Below, piece by piece: positions 17,544 through 25,980 of a DNA stretch of 64,000 bases. Each line of letters starts with the position of its first letter. The first letter of the stretch is position 1. Location of the stretch: contig NZ_CP025791.1 in the NCBI RefSeq assembly GCF_002886045.1, positions 4,417,001 through 4,481,000 of the forward strand. Direction: 5' to 3'. The DNA is from Flavivirga eckloniae. Its GTDB lineage: Bacteria; Bacteroidota; Bacteroidia; Flavobacteriales; Flavobacteriaceae. The notes under the pieces are model-generated. The model was not told where the DNA came from, searched no databases, and worked only from the letters and a program-made list of their open reading frames with translations. Both the position numbers and the translations under genes were made by a program.

Positions 17544-18117
17544 AACCATTTTCCGAATAGAAGTATAAAACAAGCATGGTGCAGTCTTCGGTTCCTCTGT
17601 TTACTGGTACATGAGGCAACCTTCCATTAAAGTATATGGAATCTCCCTCATTAATAGTCACTTCTTCATTATCAATAATGTAAGAACAGCTTCCTTTCAA
17701 TATATATTTAAACTCCCAGGCATCAGTAATTACTTTTTCGCGATACGAGTTTGGAGAAACAGTTAAAATAACAGCTTCGAATCCTACCGTATTTAAACTT
17801 TTACCAAAAATCTGAAAGTATTTGAATCCTTTGGCCTCAACCTCTTTTTCTAAAGTTTGCTGCTCTTCTTTTTTTACCAAGATGAATTTTGCTCCTGCTT
17901 TGCTTTCAACCCCTTCAAAAAAATTACTGGCATCAATATTCAATGCGCTTATAAGTTCTAGTAAAACTGGTAGAGACGGAATTGTACGGCCATTTTCTAT
18001 TCTTGAAATAAGCCCATTACTAACACCTGCATCTTTAGCTAAAGAACTAATGGTTATATTTTGTTTTTTGCGAATTGATTTTATGCGTTTTCCAATACCA
18101 ATTAAAAAGTCATCCAT
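17542..18117 (-). CDS. XRE-family regulator with C-terminal cupin domain
   Basis: The 191-residue protein has an N-terminal helix-turn-helix (~8-62; RIKSIRKKQNITISSLAKDA, VSNGLISRIENGRTIPSLP) and a C-terminal cupin_2 barrel (~112-188; FKYILKGSCSYIIDNEEV, INEGDSIYFNGRLPHVPVNR). This fold usually represses or activates a neighbouring catabolic operon and senses a small metabolite in the cupin. It lies convergent with the phosphonate operon and divergent from the duplicated promoter remnant, so it is the obvious candidate regulator of both copies. The gap 18118-18381 in front of it holds another TTAGGA-type box near 18261. Confidence 0.88.
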   Translation of the reverse strand: MDDFLIGIGKRIKSIRKKQNITISSLAKDAGVSNGLISRIENGRTIPSLPVLLELISALNIDASNFFEGVESKAGAKFILVKKEEQQTLEKEVEAKGFKYFQIFGKSLNTVGFEAVILTVSPNSYREKVITDAWEFKYILKGSCSYIIDNEEVTINEGDSIYFNGRLPHVPVNRGTEDCTMLVLYFYSENG

Positions 18118-18381
18118 AGTGCTAAATTAATCTTTCTTTTTGTTTTTAATATATAGTTTAATGAAACAATAGCCTACCTAACTACCTATTGTACATCCAT
18201 AATATTTTCCGTTTAAGTGTTCGTTGGTTAAGTCATTAATGTACTTAAACTATTTTGACAAATTAGGACACTATGAAACTATAACTTACAGTTAGCGTTG
18301 CAAATAGATTCTTTTTTTAATTTATTAATTCATTGGATTATCGCCTATTTTGATTATTTACCCATTACCAACTTAGAGTCT

Positions 18382-18573
18382 TATTTAGGACGTTGTACCC
18401 TTTTATAGAATCCAAAAAGAACAGGTTGTGAGTAATAGAAACTTAACATTTTTAACAATAAAATTACAATTAAGTCTAGATTTTATAACGCTTTTTTAAT
18501 CTTCAAAAATTTATTAATCGTAATAATGTGAGTTAGTTTGTTGTGGTAATTTCAATACAAAAAATAGGTTATA
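18382..18573 (+). promoter_or_regulatory. Second copy of the phosphonate-locus control region
   Basis: TATTTAGGACGTTGTAC (18382-18398) and the 33-bp block 18442-18474 match 3724-3740 and 3783-3815 with near-identical spacing; the 33-bp block is identical. The start codon of a susC relic follows 99 bp later. A looser TTAGGAC repeat lies near 18261-18270. The conservation of the blocks, while the sequence between them has drifted, suggests they are functional sites and that the promoter may still drive the phosphoesterase at 18771. Confidence 0.5.
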
Positions 18574-18640
18574 ATGAACAACTGCAAATTACTATTAATA
18601 AATGCTTTACTAACATCTATAGCTTATAGTATTCAATTCC
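18574..18640 (+). pseudogene. Relic of a susC 5' end (signal-peptide codons only)
   Basis: ATG 18574 begins MNNCKLLLINALLTSIAYSI, alignable with MDKHKLLLIWAMLVCITGYT of the SusC gene at 3917 and preceded by a matching promoter. After about 20 codons the homology stops and the sequence becomes the end of a PbfA-like gene in another frame; the short ORF runs on to TAA at 18712-18714. The junction is placed near 18630-18655 by eye. Confidence 0.65.
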
Positions 18641-18658
18641 TTTTTAAACACAATATAC

Positions 18659-18768
18659 TTGTCTCGTCCACCTACAGTTTAGAGAGAAGGTTTAAATATT
18701 CCCTCAATTATTAAATAGAAGTCTTATTAAAGTAAGCGATAATTAAAAATGCCCAAATCATCATTTAA
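18659..18768 (+). pseudogene. Relic of a PbfA-like gene 3' end
   Basis: Bases 18659-18697 align without gaps to 11738-11776 (28 of 39 identical by eye). Bases 18710-18740 align to 11794-11824 at a similar level. Read in the parental frame it gives LSRPPTV*REGLN against LSPPLTISREDLD, so it is broken by a stop. The distance from the matched point to the next start codon is 112 bp here and 116 bp in the intact locus. Confidence 0.65.
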
Positions 18769-18770
18769 AA

Positions 18771-20351
18771 ATGAAACACTACAAAACAATTCTATTATCA
18801 ATTTTAATAGCCTCGGGGCTATCTGCTCAAACTAATACTTTATTGGTACAACCTTACTTGCAAGATGCTACTCCTAACTCCATTAAAGTGATGTGGGAAA
18901 CGAAATCTGGAGAAGAAAGCATTGTAGAGTGGGGGAAATCGAAAAAGCTAGGGAAAGTTACCTCAGGTCATGCATCCCATGTAGATTTAGGGAATTCAAA
19001 AATTCATGAAGTAAAAATTGAAGGCCTTAAACGGTTTACAAATTATTACTACAGAGTAAAATCCGACGCAATTGTTTCAGATATTTTTCAATTTAAAACA
19101 CCACCATTAGCAAAAGATAAGGAGTCGTTTAATATTATAGTAATGAGTGATATGCAGCAAGATTCCAATCATTCGAATGTGTTTTCTGAAACAGTAGACC
19201 AAGGTATACTAACATACCTTAAAAAAGAGTTTAAAGAAGACTTACCAAACAACTTAGCTATGGTTCTGGTTCCTGGAGACCTAGTAGAACATGGTAATGA
19301 ACATAGCCAATGGCAAGGCCATTTTTTTAATCCGGGAAGAAAATTGTTTTCTAAAGTCCCTGTTTACCCCGTATTAGGAAGCCATGAAAAAAGTTCAGGT
19401 TCTTATTTTGAGTATTTCAGTTTACCCGAAAACGGTACGCCAGAATATGCAGCACACTGGTGGTATAAAGATTATAGCAATGTTAGGATTATTGGTTTAG
19501 ACTCAAACGAGGCGTTTGGAAATATTGATGCACAATTAAAATGGCTGAAAAAAATATTGAAAGATACAGCTAGCAATGAAAACATAGATTTTGTCTTTGC
19601 TCAATGGCATCACCCTTATAAATCTGAGCTTCGAATTTCGGGAGAAACAGATGTTGCAGGAAAAGCTATTAAAGCTTTAGAAGCATTCACTACGAGCTCT
19701 GGAAAACCGAGTTTACATTTTTTTGGTCATACACATGGTTATTCACGTGGACAATCCAGAGATTCCAAACACTTGTGGATTAATGTGGCATCTGCAGGAG
19801 GAGCAATCGATAACTGGAATGAGTCTGACGGAAAGGATTATGATGAGTTTACGGTAACTCATGATGAATACGGGTTTTTAATGGTAGAGGTTGTAAATGA
19901 AAATAATGACCCAAAATTTACGATTAAACGCATCAGCCGAGGTAATAAAAACAAGATTAGGTATAATGAGCTTAGAGATAGTATAACGATTTATAAAAAA
20001 GCACGTAAACCAGAAACTCCTATGGTGATGTTTCCAAACAATGGAACCGTACCCAATGTTGGTGTAGTTTTAAATGCAGGTCCGTTTAAAAGCAAACATA
20101 AGAAAGCCTTTCATGCAGCATCCCACTGGCAAGTGTCCAAATATGAAGACTTTAAAAAGGTTGTAATGGATGTTTGGAAGCAAAATGAAAACTGGTACAA
20201 TAATGAGAATCTTCAAAAGGATTATGTGCTTACAAAAGAAAGATTAGAACCTTTGGAGTCTTTTACAACGTATTATTGGAGGGTGCGTTACCGAGATCAG
20301 AACTTAAACTGGAGTGACTGGTCGGATGTATTAAGTTTTAAAACGAATTAA
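18771..20351 (+). CDS. Purple-acid-phosphatase-like metallophosphoesterase, divergent paralogue
   Basis: The 526-residue protein has the same layout as the gene at 11854: signal peptide (~1-19), N-terminal Fn3 domain (QPYLQDATPNSIKVMWET), calcineurin-like domain and C-terminal Fn3-like domain. Long stretches are identical. Motifs are MSDMQ, PGDLVEHGNE, WHHPY and GHTH, but the third motif reads GSHE, with Ser204 where the paralogue has the metal-coordinating Asn. Activity may be lowered, or the enzyme may have changed specificity. It follows the susC/pbfA deletion scar by 3-60 bp and ends before a perfect palindrome. It is the only intact gene of the duplicated segment. Confidence 0.87.
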   Translation: MKHYKTILLSILIASGLSAQTNTLLVQPYLQDATPNSIKVMWETKSGEESIVEWGKSKKLGKVTSGHASHVDLGNSKIHEVKIEGLKRFTNYYYRVKSDAIVSDIFQFKTPPLAKDKESFNIIVMSDMQQDSNHSNVFSETVDQGILTYLKKEFKEDLPNNLAMVLVPGDLVEHGNEHSQWQGHFFNPGRKLFSKVPVYPVLGSHEKSSGSYFEYFSLPENGTPEYAAHWWYKDYSNVRIIGLDSNEAFGNIDAQLKWLKKILKDTASNENIDFVFAQWHHPYKSELRISGETDVAGKAIKALEAFTTSSGKPSLHFFGHTHGYSRGQSRDSKHLWINVASAGGAIDNWNESDGKDYDEFTVTHDEYGFLMVEVVNENNDPKFTIKRISRGNKNKIRYNELRDSITIYKKARKPETPMVMFPNNGTVPNVGVVLNAGPFKSKHKKAFHAASHWQVSKYEDFKKVVMDVWKQNENWYNNENLQKDYVLTKERLEPLESFTTYYWRVRYRDQNLNWSDWSDVLSFKTN

Positions 20352-20354
20352 TAC

Positions 20355-20387
20355 AGACCTGTCAGGTTTTTAAAACCTGACAGGTCT
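20355..20387. terminator. Perfect 33-bp palindrome between convergent genes
   Basis: AGACCTGTCAGGTTTT (20355-20370) is followed by one T and its exact reverse complement (20372-20387). It lies 4 bp after the stop of the + strand phosphoesterase and upstream in space of the convergent sulfatase's end. It can fold into a 16-bp stem in either transcript. Similar ACCTGTCAGGTTTT palindromes are, from memory, repeated in flavobacterial genomes, so it may be a REP-like element acting as a terminator. Confidence 0.65.
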
Positions 20388-20472
20388 AGATAATTTGATG
20401 TTATATAATAAGATTCTATGCGTGTAAATTTATATAGTTTGTGGCTTAATCAACATAGAAACTGGCATTAGA

Positions 20473-21996
20473 TTAATGATACCCAGTTTTTATTTTACTA
20501 TCCCGGGTTGAGTTATACAGATTGAGTAGTTTGTCAATTTTCGCTTTATATTTCGCATTACTAATTAGATTCTTTTCTCCTTTTTCAGAAGGATTATCTG
20601 TTAAGTTAAATAAAGCTATAGGATGACGTTTCAAATCGGTTCTATCTTTTTTATCTACCTGAATAATCAGTTTCCAGTTATTTTCCACAATGATGACTTC
20701 TTTACCAGTTCCTGCCTGTATCATTACAAAAGGATGTGTTTCAATGTCTTTTTCGTCAACCAAAATTGGAAGAAGGTTTGAAGAATCCATAGCCTGATCT
20801 TCTTCAAACTTTTGATTGGTTATAGCAGCTAAAGTAGCCATGATGTCTATTCCTATAACGGGTTTGTTAGACATCCTATTGGGTTTAATTTTCGCCGGCC
20901 AGGATACAATAAAAGGAACTTTGTTACCACCTTCAAACCTTTGGTTTTTCCCGCCACGGTAAATATCACTTGGACGATGTCCGGATTTTAAGGTTTCTGG
21001 AATAAGTAATCCACCATTATCTGAAGTAAAAATGATAAGCGTATTCTCGTAAATACCTTTCTGTTTTAAGGTTTTTATGAGCATATCCATTTGAATGTCT
21101 AATTCCTTAACCAAATCCAAATGTTTTGAGGGTGTAGTACCTGCAATGCTTTTTCCGTTTAAACTGGCAGCTGGTGTATGTGGTTTATGTACAGCTAATG
21201 CACAATAGTACATAAAAAACGGTTCGTTTTTCTTGCTGCTTTTTATGTATTCGACCGCTTTGTTCGCCAATAAAGGTCCCATATCATGCGGATCCCAGTA
21301 AGAATCTCCCAGACCTTCAGATTTGTCAAGCTTAACACCAATTTTGGTCATGTTTTCTTGGGATATATAGGTGATTTCGGATTTCTTATGAAGAGGCATC
21401 CATTGCTCATTTTCATAAACGACATACGGAACATCCTGTATTCCTGCTGGGAATAAAAGGCTATAATCGAACCCGTGTTGTTTGGGACCATTGCCCAAAA
21501 CTTTAGTAACGTTTACATCCAGTTCCGGTTTAGACCGATCGCCTCGATATACCTTAGTAATATCATCTTTTCTAGGAAAATCTATACCAAAGCCCCATTT
21601 ACCAAAAAAGGATGTTTTGTAGCCGGCATTTTTCATTAAACTACCTAATGTTAATTGATTAGGTTTTAAAGGAGACCGTTGGTAAGATCCCCAAACACCC
21701 CAGGGCGCATAACTTCGGTAGCAGTGATTTCCGGTCATAATCGCATATCTGGTCGGAGCACATAATGCAGCCGGAGAACGGGCATCGGTGAAGATAATGC
21801 CTTCTTTAGCGAGTTTATCTAAAGCTGGTGTTTCAACAATGATCTTATCTGAATGACGTTTGCGGTAATGTGAAATATCTCCAACACCAATATCATCAGC
21901 GAGTACGACGATAACATTGGGCTTAGATTGTCCAAAGCTCTGAATGGATAGCGCTAAAAAGTATAAAAAAAGTGTTTTTAATATGTTTTGTGTCAT
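20473..21996 (-). CDS. S1-family sulfatase
   Basis: The 507-residue protein has a signal peptide (~1-22). The N-terminal metal site is VIVVLADDIGVGD, and the formylglycine motif is CAPTR with Cys79 in SPAALCAPTRYAIMTGNH. Other S1 landmarks are KWGFG, ALAVHKPHTPAA (~270-281) and IIFTSDNGGLL (~322-332), plus the C-terminal subdomain. It removes sulfate from an algal sugar in the periplasm once matured by a formylglycine-generating enzyme or anSME, not encoded in this window. It is the last gene of a three-gene operon (GH29, GH43, sulfatase) with 2-bp and 11-bp gaps, which suggests joint processing of a sulfated oligosaccharide end. The S1 subfamily is not assigned. Confidence 0.9.
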   Translation of the reverse strand: MTQNILKTLFLYFLALSIQSFGQSKPNVIVVLADDIGVGDISHYRKRHSDKIIVETPALDKLAKEGIIFTDARSPAALCAPTRYAIMTGNHCYRSYAPWGVWGSYQRSPLKPNQLTLGSLMKNAGYKTSFFGKWGFGIDFPRKDDITKVYRGDRSKPELDVNVTKVLGNGPKQHGFDYSLLFPAGIQDVPYVVYENEQWMPLHKKSEITYISQENMTKIGVKLDKSEGLGDSYWDPHDMGPLLANKAVEYIKSSKKNEPFFMYYCALAVHKPHTPAASLNGKSIAGTTPSKHLDLVKELDIQMDMLIKTLKQKGIYENTLIIFTSDNGGLLIPETLKSGHRPSDIYRGGKNQRFEGGNKVPFIVSWPAKIKPNRMSNKPVIGIDIMATLAAITNQKFEEDQAMDSSNLLPILVDEKDIETHPFVMIQAGTGKEVIIVENNWKLIIQVDKKDRTDLKRHPIALFNLTDNPSEKGEKNLISNAKYKAKIDKLLNLYNSTRDSKIKTGYH

Positions 21997-21998
21997 AG

Positions 21999-23333
21999 TT
22001 ATTGAAATTGTAGCCAGTTTAAATTTACAATTTTATCTGCACCCCACTCAGAAATAAATACAACTATAATATTTTGCATGCCGGTTACTTTTTCAAGCAT
22101 TGGCGTTTCAATGGTTTCCCAGCTATTCCATCCGCCGGTATATTTTACAGGAAAGTCTGCAATTAGTTTACCTTTAGGATCACCTATTCTCACTTCAAAA
22201 TGGCCAATACGCTGTCCGCTGGAAACTCTAGCTATCATTTTTGTAGCAGATCCATCTCCAAAATCAACATTGTTAAATGTTACAGAACTCATCATTTGAG
22301 TATCACAAACCATCCAGCCTATAGGTTCGTTGCCGCCAACAAAAGCTGTTTTAGCATTTTTAATGTGATTGTATCTATCTACCTGGATTTTTTCTCCAAT
22401 GGTAGGAGCGCCTATACCTCTAAGCGTTGGTTTTACCTTTTTTATGGTACCATCTTTTTTAAACTCCATGTAATCTGCTCTCATGGAGCGCAGTTTATTA
22501 AAACCACTTATATCCCACCAATGGTAAAATAAAATCCACTTCCCGTTATACTTAACTACAGAATGATGATTGGTACCGTTACCAATGTTATCCATAATTT
22601 TACCTTGATAAACAAAAGGTCCCATAGGATTATCACCTGTGGCATATCCAATGGTATAGCCTTCATCGGTAAAAACATGGGCAAAGGTTAAATAGTACTT
22701 TCCGTTATATTTGAACGGAAAAGGACCTTCTACATATCCAGCTGGTATGCCTTGAATTTTTATGGCTTTACCATCAATACTTTTCATATTGTCCTTAAGC
22801 TTAGCGACTTTTAAGGTTTTATCGCCAGCGAAGTATAGGTATGCTTTTTCATCATCGTCTAACAACAGTCCAGGGTCTATACCATCAAGCCCTTTTATAT
22901 AGTTCTTTTCCCATTTGAATGGTCCTGTAGGGCTTTTGGAAGTACCAACCCCAATTCTTCTAAAAGAAGAACCGTCTTCTGGCTGAGCTGGATAGTAATA
23001 ATAGTAAGTGTCTCCTTTTTTTATGCAATCTGGAGCCCACATGCCGTTTGAATCCTTTTTGCCCCATGGCACTTCATTTTGGTCTAAAATAACACCGTGG
23101 TCTTTCCAGGTACTGCCTTTTTCTAATGAAAACATATGGTAATCGGGCATACAGAACCTAGGAGCTTTAACGCCTTCTTTAGGAACAATATCATGTGAGG
23201 GGTATAAATACAATTTACCGTCAAAAACTCGAGCAGTAGGGTCTGCTGTAAACATATGGGTTACTAATGGATTTTGTGCATGTAGCAAGCTTACCAGAAA
23301 AAAGGCTACAATCGTTGAAATTTTAATGTTCAT
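21999..23333 (-). CDS. Glycoside hydrolase family 43-like with C-terminal CBM6-like domain
   Basis: The 444-residue protein has a signal peptide (~1-19). A five-bladed propeller domain follows, with the catalytic base in FTADPTARV (Asp31), the pKa-modulating Asp in GIDPGLLLDDD (~150-160) and the acid Glu in YVEGPFPFKY (~195-204). A C-terminal beta-sandwich (~310-444; FGDGSATKMIARVSSGQ, IGHFEVRIGD, GGWNSWETIE) matches carbohydrate-binding module 6. GH43 members are arabinosidases, xylosidases or galactosidases; in this galactan locus an exo-acting galactosidase or arabinosidase would fit. It lies between a GH29 and a sulfatase gene in one operon. Confidence 0.85.
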   Translation of the reverse strand: MNIKISTIVAFFLVSLLHAQNPLVTHMFTADPTARVFDGKLYLYPSHDIVPKEGVKAPRFCMPDYHMFSLEKGSTWKDHGVILDQNEVPWGKKDSNGMWAPDCIKKGDTYYYYYPAQPEDGSSFRRIGVGTSKSPTGPFKWEKNYIKGLDGIDPGLLLDDDEKAYLYFAGDKTLKVAKLKDNMKSIDGKAIKIQGIPAGYVEGPFPFKYNGKYYLTFAHVFTDEGYTIGYATGDNPMGPFVYQGKIMDNIGNGTNHHSVVKYNGKWILFYHWWDISGFNKLRSMRADYMEFKKDGTIKKVKPTLRGIGAPTIGEKIQVDRYNHIKNAKTAFVGGNEPIGWMVCDTQMMSSVTFNNVDFGDGSATKMIARVSSGQRIGHFEVRIGDPKGKLIADFPVKYTGGWNSWETIETPMLEKVTGMQNIIVVFISEWGADKIVNLNWLQFQ

Positions 23334-23344
23334 TATTTTTTATA

Positions 23345-24751
23345 TTAATAGTTTAAATGGATTTTAAAAACATTGGCAAAGTCGTTTAAATCTTCGGCTT
23401 TGAATTTTATTTCTAATCCATTTTCAGAATGTTTATATGTCATTTTTTTGTTCGATCCCAAATGTTTTATGCTATTAATGTCTCCCTCTCTTAATTTAAA
23501 ATTTGTATTTAAAGACTTAACAACAGTGCCTTCTTTGGGTTTTCCCAGAAAGGTTAAATACAGGTAGTCTCCATTAATGGTATACCTGATATCTTCTTTG
23601 GTAAATTGAATCTTTGCAAAGTGGTTATTATGGTGGGAGTTATAATTATCGGTTGGAATAATGGTAGGGCCTTCACCAAATATAAACCATGGCGATGTAT
23701 TGTAAATAGCTTCTCCATTAACGTGTAACCATTCGCCCAATTTGGTTAGGTTTTCAACAACTTCTTTTGGAAACGATCCGTCTGCTAAGGGAGGAATATT
23801 TAATAAGAATATACCATTTTTACTCACCACATCAACCAACATGTCTACTAACTCGTTAGTCGATCTAATCGGTGTGCTTTCTCTGTAGAACCAGCCATGA
23901 GTTTCCCAGTCTAGCGGTACGTTCATATCCATATCTGTCATCCAAACGTCATAAGGTGTTTGTTCCAGCAAACCATTTTCCAAATCTCTCATTCCTATAC
24001 CTGGAGGGATGTCGTTTGATTTGTAAACAAACTGAACGGATTTATTGTTTTTAATAGCTTGATTATAGAAATATGTAATGAAATCTCGTTGGTATTTTTC
24101 GTGGAAAACGGGTTTAGATTTGGTGTTTTGTCCTATATATTTTGAGTTTCTCAGTGTTTTTAGAAAATTACCTTCTTTAGTGCCTCCAAAGCTTGCATCT
24201 ACCCAGAAAATATCGGGATCATACTTGTCTACACCTTCTTTAGCAAAATTTATCCAATCATCATCATCGATTGAATGGTATGACACCAGAAATTTCATTC
24301 CTTTGGCTTTTACAGCTTTTGAAACTTCGCCCACAATGTCTATATGTGGATTTAGTTTATATGAATTGTAATTTGAAAATTTGCTGTCCCAATGCAAGAA
24401 GTTACTACCATGCCAACCAATTACACCACCAAATTTGGCGCCTGCCAATTCAAAAAGGCCTGCCCATTTGTTGGCATCGAAATGCTTTGCTGTAAATAAA
24501 TTTATGGCTTCATCGTTGGATAGGTTTTCGTTACCTTCTTTATACTTTATAGTCCATATACCCCAATGGCAGTAGATACCAAATTTGCTATTGATTAGCC
24601 ATTGTGGCGTTTGATGTTTTCTTAAAGAAGTCCAATCGCTAGTATAATGACCTTCTTTTTTTTGAGCATGAGAATAGGGACTATATATGATAACAATTAA
24701 TAGAATAGAAAGGCAAACTAACTGGTTTGTGTAAAAAAAATGTTTTTTCAT
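23345..24751 (-). CDS. GH29-family alpha-L-fucosidase/alpha-L-galactosidase
   Basis: The 468-residue protein has a signal peptide (~1-29). The GH29 fold shows WLINSKFGIYCHWGIWTI (~50-67), WAGLFELAGAKFGGVIGWHG and KYDPDIFWVDASFGG, with the likely nucleophile Asp185. The C-terminal part holds VDMLVDVVSKNGIFLLNIPP and a beta-sandwich. GH29 removes alpha-L-fucose; porphyran loci are known to use GH29 enzymes on L-galactose, which is configurationally related to fucose. With GH16, GH86 and GH117 in the same locus, alpha-L-galactosidase is the better guess. It is first in the operon that also encodes the GH43 and a sulfatase that could unmask its substrate. Confidence 0.85.
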   Translation of the reverse strand: MKKHFFYTNQLVCLSILLIVIIYSPYSHAQKKEGHYTSDWTSLRKHQTPQWLINSKFGIYCHWGIWTIKYKEGNENLSNDEAINLFTAKHFDANKWAGLFELAGAKFGGVIGWHGSNFLHWDSKFSNYNSYKLNPHIDIVGEVSKAVKAKGMKFLVSYHSIDDDDWINFAKEGVDKYDPDIFWVDASFGGTKEGNFLKTLRNSKYIGQNTKSKPVFHEKYQRDFITYFYNQAIKNNKSVQFVYKSNDIPPGIGMRDLENGLLEQTPYDVWMTDMDMNVPLDWETHGWFYRESTPIRSTNELVDMLVDVVSKNGIFLLNIPPLADGSFPKEVVENLTKLGEWLHVNGEAIYNTSPWFIFGEGPTIIPTDNYNSHHNNHFAKIQFTKEDIRYTINGDYLYLTFLGKPKEGTVVKSLNTNFKLREGDINSIKHLGSNKKMTYKHSENGLEIKFKAEDLNDFANVFKIHLNY

Positions 24752-24807
24752 TGTTTGGATGCGTTTGAATGTATTTCTCTAATTTTCCATGTCATCAAAG
24801 TATGCAT

Positions 24808-24861
24808 AAAAAAAGAGCAATTTAAAATAAAGACTTGAAATCTTTATTTTATTAATTGCTC
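24808..24861 (-). terminator. Intrinsic terminator of the GH86-GH16-sulfatase-beta-helix operon
   Basis: On the minus strand a long stem (24841-24861 pairing with 24815-24833, GAGCAATT at the base) is followed by seven T residues (24808-24814 on the complement). It lies 27 bp after the stop of the Fn3 lipoprotein at 24888, marking the end of the operon that starts at 34058. Confidence 0.8.
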
Positions 24862-24887
24862 CATTTTATAGTTTATAATTAGTTTAC

Positions 24888-25595
24888 TTACTGCGTTCTA
24901 AATTCAAAAACTGGGGATTGAGAGGTGTTTCCGTGTCCATCCTTTGTAACGACCTTCCAGTAGTATACGGTATCGGGGTTTAGGTTGGTACCCGAAGCGT
25001 TGGAACTGGAGGTATTGGTAAGTAATGTAGTCGGCGGGTTGGCCGTATCCAGATACACATCATAGGATTCGATATCATTATCGATATCGCTTCCCGTCCA
25101 CTTTAGGTCAGGGCTCGTAACTGCGAGGCCTCCCATAACCGGGCTAACCAGTTCTGCAGGGAACGGTGCATGATTTTCAACAGGCGCCCCGGCATTATAG
25201 AACCTCCATTTAGGGCTGATGGCCGTTTGTGTAGAACCATTGACCTTAGAAACGACAAGCCATGCATAAGGCACGCCCCTTAGTATGGTTTCCTGTACCG
25301 TGGTACTCTGTGTATTTACATTTTTAACCGTATTGTCCAGTAGGTTTTCTATAACCAGGGTATAACTATCGGTATTCTCGGATGCTTCCCACTCGAAAGG
25401 AACGGTACTCATTTCATCAGAAACAATGGTTCCCTCGTTACACTCAGAATTTTCAAGAGGGAAGAGCAGAGCAGCCGCCTTGGGCGTTGTATTGCCGCCT
25501 CCATCGCCACCGTCATCGCTACCGCCACATCCGGCAATGATTAAAAGGACAAACAAATAGGCTAATGGATTTATATGTTTATTGTAATTTATCAT
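24888..25595 (-). CDS. Surface lipoprotein with two Fn3-like domains (copy 1)
   Basis: The 235-residue protein has a lipoprotein signal ending LIIAGC (Cys23) followed by GGSDDGGDGGG, an acidic glycine-rich stretch like the export tags of surface lipoproteins in Bacteroidota. Two Fn3-like modules follow (~40-130, PFEWEASENTDSYTLVIENL; ~145-235, LKWTGSDIDNDIESYDVYLD and VYYWKVVTKDGHGNTS). Its start overlaps the stop of the beta-helix gene by 4 bp (ATGA), so translation is coupled. The copy at 30817 differs by essentially one residue (Asn versus Lys near position 9) and has the same arrangement behind the GH86 gene. A docking or anchoring partner for the secreted enzyme is inferred; no known family name is claimed. 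Confidence 0.85.
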   Translation of the reverse strand: MINYNKHINPLAYLFVLLIIAGCGGSDDGGDGGGNTTPKAAALLFPLENSECNEGTIVSDEMSTVPFEWEASENTDSYTLVIENLLDNTVKNVNTQSTTVQETILRGVPYAWLVVSKVNGSTQTAISPKWRFYNAGAPVENHAPFPAELVSPVMGGLAVTSPDLKWTGSDIDNDIESYDVYLDTANPPTTLLTNTSSSNASGTNLNPDTVYYWKVVTKDGHGNTSQSPVFEFRTQ

Positions 25596-25980
25596 TTCTT
25601 AATAATTTTAGATTGAGAATTAACATTAGGGGCTACCACATTAACAAAGTACAGACCGGCAGTAAGGCCTTGCACACCAACAACTAGGTTTTGGGTATCT
25701 CTGTTCACACTTTTTTGAAGCACTACCTGACCGGTAGAAGAGATCACTTGGTAGGTAACGATTTGTTCATCACTATCAGGGAAGGCGATGGTAAACTGGT
25801 TATCTACAACAGTAGGAGCTACCGTAACACGATCGAAAAGGAAGATGTTCTGTTTGTGCTGTCCTTGGCAGTCCTTGTTAGTGGTAACCTCCAGATTGTT
25901 GGCACCTTTGCTCAGCTGTAGTGTTACCTGGCTTTTGTCCGTAATAGTAAGCGCACCATTTAAATTAATTCTATAAAGTT
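24888..25980. repeat. 1.09-kb direct repeat, copy 1
   Basis: This block is nearly identical to 30817-31909 with a constant offset of 5,929 bp, so no net indels. It covers the whole Fn3 lipoprotein gene plus roughly the last 130 codons of the upstream secreted protein. Identity drops sharply at about 25980. The block looks richer in G+C than its flanks. No transposase or terminal repeat is visible, so gene conversion or segmental duplication is more likely than an insertion sequence. Confidence 0.85.

Noticed and set aside
22200-22532. 110-codon plus-strand ORF
   Set aside because: It is antisense to the GH43 gene, where family motifs are clear on the other strand.
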